Below, piece by piece: positions 15,238 to 18,884 of a DNA stretch of 18,884 nt (positions are counted from its first letter, which is position 1; each line of letters begins with the position of its first letter). Both the position numbers and the translations under genes were made by a program. The notes below the pieces were generated by a model, which ran no database searches, was not told the origin of the DNA, and saw only the letters and a program-made list of their open reading frames with translations. The stretch lies in assembly GCA_004376105.1 (NCBI GenBank), contig SOKA01000027.1, positions 1 to 18,884 on the forward strand. Reading direction: 5' to 3'. The stretch is from Dehalococcoidia bacterium. GTDB taxonomy: Bacteria; Chloroflexota; Dehalococcoidia; Dehalococcoidales; E44-bin46.

Positions 15238-16365
15238 TCACTTACTGCTTAAAGAACTACTCCACAGCTCTCGCTTTACTCCCGTCTTTGCATTCACCTC
15301 ATACAGGGTATCGTGCTTTGAGGTTTGAGTATGGATATATACAACCTCATCACCGGCACAAAGGGGGGCATATATCTTCTCCCCCCCATCCCCTACATTA
15401 GCCAGCAGCCCAACCTGATTATTACTGGTATCCAGAGAGTATACTTTACCTTCTTGAGAAGCAATAATAACCTTGCCATCAACTACCACCGGCCACGAGC
15501 TAATCGGGCTTCCCAGGTCAACAGCATCCCCGACCTCATAACCACTCATAGCATCTAAGATATAAACCTTACCGTCAAGGTTCGGGGCATAGATAACATT
15601 ATTATAAGCTACAGGTTTAGCCCAGTACCAGCTACCGGCTTCAACCTCTGACCGCCACCTCAGGCTACCATTAGTAGCATCTACGGCGTAAAGATACCTA
15701 TCAAAGGAACCTATATAAACCGTGTTCTCATAGACCAGCGGTGTAGAAGCAATAGCTCCCTTAGCTTCATCAAACTCCCATTTTTTACTACCATCTATAG
15801 CATCCAGAGCATAGAGCTTTTTATCAAAGGAACCAATATATATCGTTTCACCATCAATAGCTGGGGTTGACCAAATCTTATCCCCGGTCTGAAACTCCCA
15901 CTCCTTATAAACCTCAGCCGCATCCAGGGCATAGACCTTCCCATCAGAACAGCCAAAATAGACCTTGCCTTGAGATGCCACCATTCCACCAACTATAGGC
16001 TCAAGATTATCATCAAGGGGATAGACCCGCCTCTTATCGCCTGTGCTAGAACTAATAGCATAAACCCTACCATTATAGCCACCGACATAAACCAAATCCC
16101 CCTCCACTACTGGAGTGCCATAAATAGCTACTTCTGAAGTCCCCAGGGAAACTTCCCATAGACGACTACCGTCTGATGTATTCAGGGCCACAAGCTTACC
16201 CTCCACAGAAGCCAAAAATAGGGTGTCATCAGCTATTATCGCCCCTGACCAACCCTTGGGCGGAGACCTACCAACACACCCTGAAACGGTTACCCCGCCT
16301 ATAAGAAGGATAGCCAGCAGAAGCAAAACCTTGCCCAACAACCTTCTATTGTGCTTAATCCACAC
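15238..16365 (-). CDS. PQQ-repeat (BamB-like) beta-propeller lipoprotein
   Basis: A 375-residue secreted lipoprotein. The signal peptide has KHNRR, a Leu/Ile-rich core and the lipobox VSGC with Cys30. Then follow about seven propeller repeats with the pattern YALDAxxGxxxWEF, for example LVALNTSDGSRLWEV (58-72), VYALDAAEVYKEWEF (144-158), LYALDAIDGSKKWEF (184-198), LYAVDATNGSLRWRS (225-239) and VYILDAMSGYEV (267-278). PQQ-like propellers include BamB of the outer-membrane assembly complex and various binding scaffolds; no enzymatic residues are seen. The GTG at 16365 follows AGGGAG. The gene lies between yidD and yidC, both needed for membrane protein insertion, with gaps of 20 and 11 nt, so it is probably cotranscribed. 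A substrate-holding role in insertion or folding is my inference. Confidence 0.85.
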   Translation of the reverse strand: MWIKHNRRLLGKVLLLLAILLIGGVTVSGCVGRSPPKGWSGAIIADDTLFLASVEGKLVALNTSDGSRLWEVSLGTSEVAIYGTPVVEGDLVYVGGYNGRVYAISSSTGDKRRVYPLDDNLEPIVGGMVASQGKVYFGCSDGKVYALDAAEVYKEWEFQTGDKIWSTPAIDGETIYIGSFDKKLYALDAIDGSKKWEFDEAKGAIASTPLVYENTVYIGSFDRYLYAVDATNGSLRWRSEVEAGSWYWAKPVAYNNVIYAPNLDGKVYILDAMSGYEVGDAVDLGSPISSWPVVVDGKVIIASQEGKVYSLDTSNNQVGLLANVGDGGEKIYAPLCAGDEVVYIHTQTSKHDTLYEVNAKTGVKRELWSSSLSSK

Positions 16366-16385
16366 TTACTCACTCCCTAAAAATG

Positions 16386-16601
16386 TCATTTATTAGGCAC
16401 AGGGTCATAACCACCTTCATGGAAAGGTTGGCAACGAGCTAGTCGCTTTATTCCCAGCCACACCCCTTTAAAAAAACCAAACCTTTCAACAGCTTCATAG
16501 GTATATTGAGAGCAAGTTGGGTAATAGCGGCAGGATGACGGCCTAACTCGTGAGATGGTTAACTGATAAAGCCTAATTAATCCTAAGGCTAACTTCTTCA
16601 T
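16386..16601 (-). CDS. yidD: Membrane protein insertion efficiency factor YidD
   Basis: A 71-residue protein with all the family marks: an amphipathic basic N terminus (MKKLALGLIRLYQLTIS) and the Cys-rich core SSCRYYPTCSQYTYEA at 22-37, followed by FFKGVWLGIKRLARCQPFHEGGYDPVP. It assists YidC-dependent insertion and lies at the inner membrane face. The ATG overlaps the rnpA stop as ATGA, and GAGG lies just upstream. The order rnpA-yidD-(lipoprotein)-yidC is canonical except for the insert. Confidence 0.95.
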   Translation of the reverse strand: MKKLALGLIRLYQLTISRVRPSSCRYYPTCSQYTYEAVERFGFFKGVWLGIKRLARCQPFHEGGYDPVPNK

Positions 16602-16990
16602 ACTCCCTCGCTAATTAAACTCAGCCCTCCACTATCCCCAGCTCTAAAATTGTTTTCAGCGGTTTTCAATAAACCAGCTCGCAATAACAACCCCCTAACC
16701 GATTCCTTAAGATTAGCATAATCGGCAGTAGCCGCCACAGGGCGAGCAATAAATATAATATCCCATCCTGGCTCAAGTGGTGTTAGCCGTAAGATTTCAC
16801 GAAGCAAACGCTTTACCCTATTCCTTGTCACTGCCTTACCTACCCGCCGGCTAACCGAGAAGCCATACCTAGATAAAGTAAGACCATTAGGTAAAGCTTT
16901 CATCACCACTAAACTACTCACCCACGACCTGCCCTCACTATAAACCAACGCATACTGTCCCCGCTTTGTAAGATGTTGTTCCCCCAGCAT
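16598..16990 (-). CDS. rnpA: Ribonuclease P protein component
   Basis: The basic protein subunit of RNase P, which with the RNA subunit matures tRNA 5' ends. I chose the ATG at 16990 (130 residues, MLGEQHLTKRGQYALVYSEG), the family-like start with AGGAG seven bases upstream. An in-frame TTG at 17035 would add 15 unsupported residues. The RNA-binding signature RYGFSVSRRVGKAVTRNRVK covers 41-60. The C-terminal part (about 105-130) is not conserved. It lies 108 nt after rpmH, a gap that contains a possible internal promoter, and overlaps yidD by four bases. Confidence 0.94.
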   Translation of the reverse strand: MLGEQHLTKRGQYALVYSEGRSWVSSLVVMKALPNGLTLSRYGFSVSRRVGKAVTRNRVKRLLREILRLTPLEPGWDIIFIARPVAATADYANLKESVRGLLLRAGLLKTAENNFRAGDSGGLSLISEGV

Positions 16991-17006
16991 ACCCTCACTC
17001 CTAACC

Positions 17007-17035
17007 AATTTACCAGTAAAGAGACTGTTTATCAA
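17007..17035 (-). promoter_or_regulatory. Candidate internal promoter for rnpA-yidD-yidC
   Basis: Minus strand: TTGATA (17035-17030, five of six), a 17-bp spacer, then TGG before TAAATT (17012-17007), an extended -10-like element. The start would fall near 17000, ten bases ahead of the rnpA ATG. It is plausible because the rpmH-rnpA gap is the longest in this block, but the motif is AT-rich and could be chance. Confidence 0.35.
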
Positions 17036-17098
17036 GGGGAAGGGAAAAAGAGGAAGAGGGGGTTAATAAATAATTCCGCACAGGCGCTGGTTGTTGCC

Positions 17099-17239
17099 TC
17101 ATACCACAGTCAATCTTTTACGACCTTTGAGTCGCCTTGCTTTTAAGATAGCTTGCCCACTTCGAGTGCTCATTCTCGCCCGAAAGCCATGCTCACGCTT
17201 CCTTGGAATCCTCTTTGGTTGATAAGTCCTTTTAGGCAC
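17099..17239 (-). CDS. rpmH: 50S ribosomal protein L34
   Basis: A 46-residue very basic ribosomal protein. On the minus strand it begins with GTG (17239-17237) and reads VPKRTYQPKRIPRKREHGFR, then ARMSTRSGQAILKARRLKGR and KRLTVV before the TGA at 17101-17099. The motif KRTYQPK and the segment HGFRARMSTRSGQAILKARR are diagnostic of L34. GAGG precedes the start. It lies 43 nt after rpsR and 108 nt ahead of rnpA. The rpmH-rnpA pairing is near universal in bacteria, but the usual upstream partner dnaA is replaced by rpsR here. Confidence 0.97.
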   Translation of the reverse strand: MPKRTYQPKRIPRKREHGFRARMSTRSGQAILKARRLKGRKRLTVV

Positions 17240-17282
17240 TCTAATTCCTCAACAGGCTGAAAATAATCATAACTTTATCAAA

Positions 17283-17591
17283 CTAATCGCGTATGCCAAC
17301 GCCCTCCGTCTTATGGATATGAGACGGCACATACGGTAATAAAGCTAAGTGCCGAGCTCTCTTTATAGCCACTGCTAAAGCCCGCTGATGCTTAGCGCAA
17401 GTGCCGGTTCTACGCCGCGGCTCAATCTTCCCTCTATTTGATATGTAGGGGCGTAATTTCAAGGGGTCTTTATAATCTATGACTTCAATGTTATCAACGC
17501 AGAAGGAGCAAAACTTACGTCTGGTCAACATAGGCCGCCCCATTCTACGTCTACTCTCCGACCTATTAACTTGTCGTCTAGGAATAGCCAC
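17283..17591 (-). CDS. rpsR: 30S ribosomal protein S18
   Basis: A 102-residue protein of the 30S platform that binds next to S6. The core KFCSFC at 27-31, DYKDPLKLRPYISNRGKI at 39-56 and RRRTGTCAKHQRALAVAIKRARHLALLPY at about 59-87 are typical. Cys28, Cys31, Cys65 and His68 form a zinc-binding set, so this is the zinc-containing form of S18. The start is GTG at 17591 with AGGGAG nine bases upstream. The C-terminal tail is longer than in compact S18 proteins. It follows ssb by 23 nt. The rplI gene often found after rpsR is absent, and rpmH takes its place. Confidence 0.96.
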   Translation of the reverse strand: MAIPRRQVNRSESRRRMGRPMLTRRKFCSFCVDNIEVIDYKDPLKLRPYISNRGKIEPRRRTGTCAKHQRALAVAIKRARHLALLPYVPSHIHKTEGVGIRD

Positions 17592-17614
17592 TCGTTAAAG
17601 CTCCCTACTAAATG

Positions 17615-18058
17615 TTAGCCTTCACCTAAAAATGGAATGTCCTCTGGCTCCAATTCACCGGCTCCGGCTCCGGCTCCGGCTTCAGCTTCAGCTTCCTCAG
17701 CCCTCTCTTCAGGAAGAGGGGCTACTGCCTGCTTATCAAGGAATGTTACCTTGTTAGCTACTATTTCATTTCGAAAATGCTTTTGCCCATCCTGGCCTTC
17801 CCAGGTGTGTGTGCGTAATCTACCCTCAGCATAGACAAGCCGACCCTTAGTCAGGAACTGGTTACATTGTTCAGCCAGCCTATTCCAAGTGACCACATTA
17901 AACCACTCTGTCTCCTCTCTACGCTCACCCTGACCAGTAGTATACCTCCAATTAGTAGCAACACGAAATGAAGTTACAGGATTGCCATTCGGGGTAAAGC
18001 GCATTTCAGGTTCGCCCCCAAGATTACCGATAATTATCATTTTATTTACGCTCGCCAT
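17615..18058 (-). CDS. ssb: Single-stranded DNA-binding protein
   Basis: An OB-fold protein of 147 residues that coats single-stranded DNA as a tetramer. The OB domain occupies about 1-108, with MASVNKMIIIGNLGGEPEMR at the start, FRVATNWRY and ETEWFNVVTWNRLAE in the middle, and GRLVYAEGRLRTHTWEGQDG after. The linker is Ala/Glu/Gly-rich, encoded in part by tandem hexanucleotides at 17658-17693. The partner-binding tip EDIPF is present but is followed by four more residues (LGEG) instead of ending the protein. The ATG at 18058 has a GGAGGAG upstream. Its place between rpsF and rpsR is the classic bacterial arrangement. Confidence 0.96.
   Translation of the reverse strand: MASVNKMIIIGNLGGEPEMRFTPNGNPVTSFRVATNWRYTTGQGERREETEWFNVVTWNRLAEQCNQFLTKGRLVYAEGRLRTHTWEGQDGQKHFRNEIVANKVTFLDKQAVAPLPEERAEEAEAEAGAGAGAGELEPEDIPFLGEG
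17658..17693. repeat. Tandem hexanucleotide repeat inside ssb
   Basis: Four copies of CCGGCT (17658-17681) run into two of TCAGCT (17682-17693), coding Ala-Gly and Ala-Glu dipeptides in the SSB linker. Copy changes would keep the frame and only alter linker length. Confidence 0.85.
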
Positions 18059-18107
18059 TGTCTCAAGACTCCTCCTCAGCCTCTTAGGAAATAGATGTTT
18101 CTCCTAA

Positions 18108-18446
18108 TTAACTACTCATTTTTATCAACAGATGCCGCAGAACCTCCTCGGAAATCTGCAACCGCGCTTCGAGCTCTTTGCTCAATGTAGGCTTCAATTT
18201 GAACAGAGTTAACACATAACTACCCTCCATAAAATGTTTTATAGGATAGGCTAACCTTCTTTTACCCCATCGTTCTACACTGGAAATAATACCGCCCTTC
18301 TCTGTAATAAACTGGCTTATATTATCTATTGTAGTCTCTAATTTCTCGTCCTCAACCTCTGGACTAGTAATTACTACCAGCTCGTAGTCACGCAACTGCA
18401 CATCTTCCACTTTTGATGCTTGCTTAGATGCTCTTTCAGATACCAT
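18108..18446 (-). CDS. rpsF: 30S ribosomal protein S6
   Basis: S6 pairs with S18 on the 30S platform. It has 112 residues from the ATG at 18446; an in-frame TTG at 18455 would add three. The S6 fold starts at about residue 19 with LRDYELVVITSP and continues with VERWGKRRLAYPIKHFMEGSY and ISEEVLRHLLIKM. The 18-residue N-terminal extension (VSERASKQASKVEDVQ) is unusual, since S6 normally begins right before the RxYE strand, and no other start codon lies between. GGA lies a few bases upstream of the ATG. First gene of the minus-strand block, it has its own extended -10 promoter. ssb begins 49 nt downstream. Confidence 0.94.
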   Translation of the reverse strand: MVSERASKQASKVEDVQLRDYELVVITSPEVEDEKLETTIDNISQFITEKGGIISSVERWGKRRLAYPIKHFMEGSYVLTLFKLKPTLSKELEARLQISEEVLRHLLIKMSS

Positions 18447-18470
18447 TTGTTCCAAAAAATTTTACGGTAT

Positions 18471-18500
18471 ATTATACCACACAACAAGAAATACAAACAA
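18471..18500 (-). promoter_or_regulatory. Promoter of the rpsF-ssb-rpsR block
   Basis: Minus strand: TTGTTT (18500-18495) as a weak -35, an 18-bp spacer and TGG plus a perfect TATAAT (18476-18471), an extended -10. Transcription should begin near 18464, about 18 nt ahead of the rpsF ATG. The -10 lies inside a 13-bp palindrome GGTATA-T-TATACC (18466-18478). Confidence 0.65.
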
Positions 18501-18577
18501 TATATCCTGTTAATACCAGAGCTTGTCATCACAGCTAAAAGAAAATGAGGTTGATTAATAATCCGACACTAACCAGA

Positions 18578-18606
18578 TTGACACAATATATTACTCCTGA
18601 TAAACT
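18578..18606 (+). promoter_or_regulatory. Promoter of tRNA-Asp
   Basis: A perfect TTGACA (18578-18583), a 17-bp spacer and TGA before TAAACT (18601-18606; four of six, extended -10). The start near 18613 leaves a 5' leader of about 50 nt for RNase P removal. Confidence 0.65.
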
Positions 18607-18662
18607 TTAGCTAAGTGAAAGATTTAATCAACTGACTCCCAAAAACCTTACTGAACTAAAAT

Positions 18663-18736
18663 GGCCCCGTGGTGTAGCGGATAAACATGCTGCCCTGTCA
18701 CGGCAGAGATCAGGGGTTCGAATCCCCTCGGGGTCG
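18663..18736 (+). tRNA. tRNA-Asp (anticodon GTC)
   Basis: A full cloverleaf can be drawn. The acceptor arm GGCCCCG pairs with CGGGGTC (one G-T pair) and the discriminator is G, as required for tRNA-Asp. The D stem is GTGT/ACAT. The anticodon stem CTGCC/GGCAG encloses the loop CTGTCAC with anticodon GTC. The T arm is AGGGG-TTCGAAT-CCCCT. The length is 74 nt. The CCA end is not encoded (CTT follows). It is transcribed divergently from rpsF and followed by an intrinsic terminator. Confidence 0.97.
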
Positions 18737-18796
18737 CTTGTGCAATACGCCCTGTGACAGAGCTTCGTACTGAAGGTCAAAGAAGGGCTTGAATTC

Positions 18797-18831
18797 AGGT
18801 CTTGGTGTAACTGCCAAGACCTTCTTTTTTT
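18797..18831 (+). terminator. Intrinsic terminator after tRNA-Asp
   Basis: AGGTCTTGG (18797-18805) pairs perfectly with CCAAGACCT (18814-18822) around an eight-base loop, followed by a T-rich run to 18831. It is a textbook rho-independent terminator, 60 nt past the tRNA. Confidence 0.9.
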
Positions 18832-18884
18832 AATCCAAACAATGTCAAACAGCTGTTTGGCTAGGCGGTTGCGCTGTTGCTGGT

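Noticed and set aside
16991..17035. Upstream TTG start for rnpA
   Set aside because: The ATG at 16990 has AGGAG at proper distance and gives the usual RnpA N terminus.
18670..18884. Minus-strand frame through tRNA-Asp and its terminator (contains EGIRTPD)
   Set aside because: The EGIRTPD peptide is a well-known false translation of tRNA-Asp, and the frame also crosses a terminator.
18842..18884. ATG-initiated plus-strand frame at the right edge, with palindrome CAAACAGCTGTTTG at 18846-18859
   Set aside because: Only 14 codons are visible, with no ribosome site and no motif; the palindrome is short and could be chance.
1..18884. CRISPR array, insertion sequence, prophage or defence locus
   Set aside because: No regularly spaced direct repeats, transposase, integrase, or phage or defence domains were found on either strand.

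Overview
The window reads as a chromosomal segment of an anaerobic Chloroflexota-type bacterium, most likely Dehalococcoidia or a relative. This is an inference from gene order and protein style (T-box-controlled trpEGDCFBA followed by a TrpB2, a Bacteroidota/Chloroflexota-like IleRS, lipoproteins in an apparently monoderm gene set). No 16S or other decisive marker is present. Gene density is high, starts are a mix of ATG and GTG with clear Shine-Dalgarno sites, and no phage, insertion sequence or CRISPR array is visible.

Left edge (1-1157): two minus-strand genes, a truncated LarA/DUF2088-type gene and, upstream of it, a 79-residue stand-alone RAM (Lrp/AsnC ligand-binding) protein. A gene-free control region follows. 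It holds a 24-bp near-perfect palindrome that overlaps the -35 of a leftward promoter candidate.

Tryptophan operon (1158-9480): a strong promoter and a complete T-box leader with a readable UGG (Trp) specifier precede trpE, trpG, trpD, trpC, trpF, trpB and trpA. Most of these genes overlap by 4-20 nt, so translational coupling is likely. Together they convert chorismate to tryptophan. A second, divergent beta subunit (TrpB2 type) closes the operon 29 nt after trpA, with a GC-rich hairpin after it. The leader should sense uncharged tRNA-Trp and release the attenuator when tryptophan is short.

Protease (9479-10591): an HtrA/DegP-like, membrane-anchored serine protease with one PDZ domain. Its extended -10 promoter lies so close to the ATG that the mRNA is probably nearly leaderless. 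It converges on ileS with one base between the stop codons.

Minus-strand housekeeping block (18500 down to 10593): rpsF, ssb, rpsR, rpmH, rnpA, yidD, a PQQ-repeat beta-propeller lipoprotein, yidC, jag and ileS, in that order of transcription. This joins the ribosomal S6/SSB/S18 cluster to the usually origin-linked L34/RNase P/YidD/YidC/Jag cluster and ends in isoleucyl-tRNA synthetase. rpmH (46 codons, GTG start) is easily missed. The genes serve translation, tRNA processing and membrane protein insertion. The propeller lipoprotein is an unusual insert between yidD and yidC.

Right edge (18578-18884): a plus-strand tRNA-Asp(GTC) with its own promoter and a strong intrinsic terminator.

I found no clear new multi-gene system. 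The most notable items are the swapped GIHH active-site signature in IleRS, the 113-nt yidC/jag overlap that encodes a basic tail, the propeller lipoprotein between yidD and yidC, the TrpB1+TrpB2 pair with contrasting tryptophan content, and the palindrome at the divergent control region.
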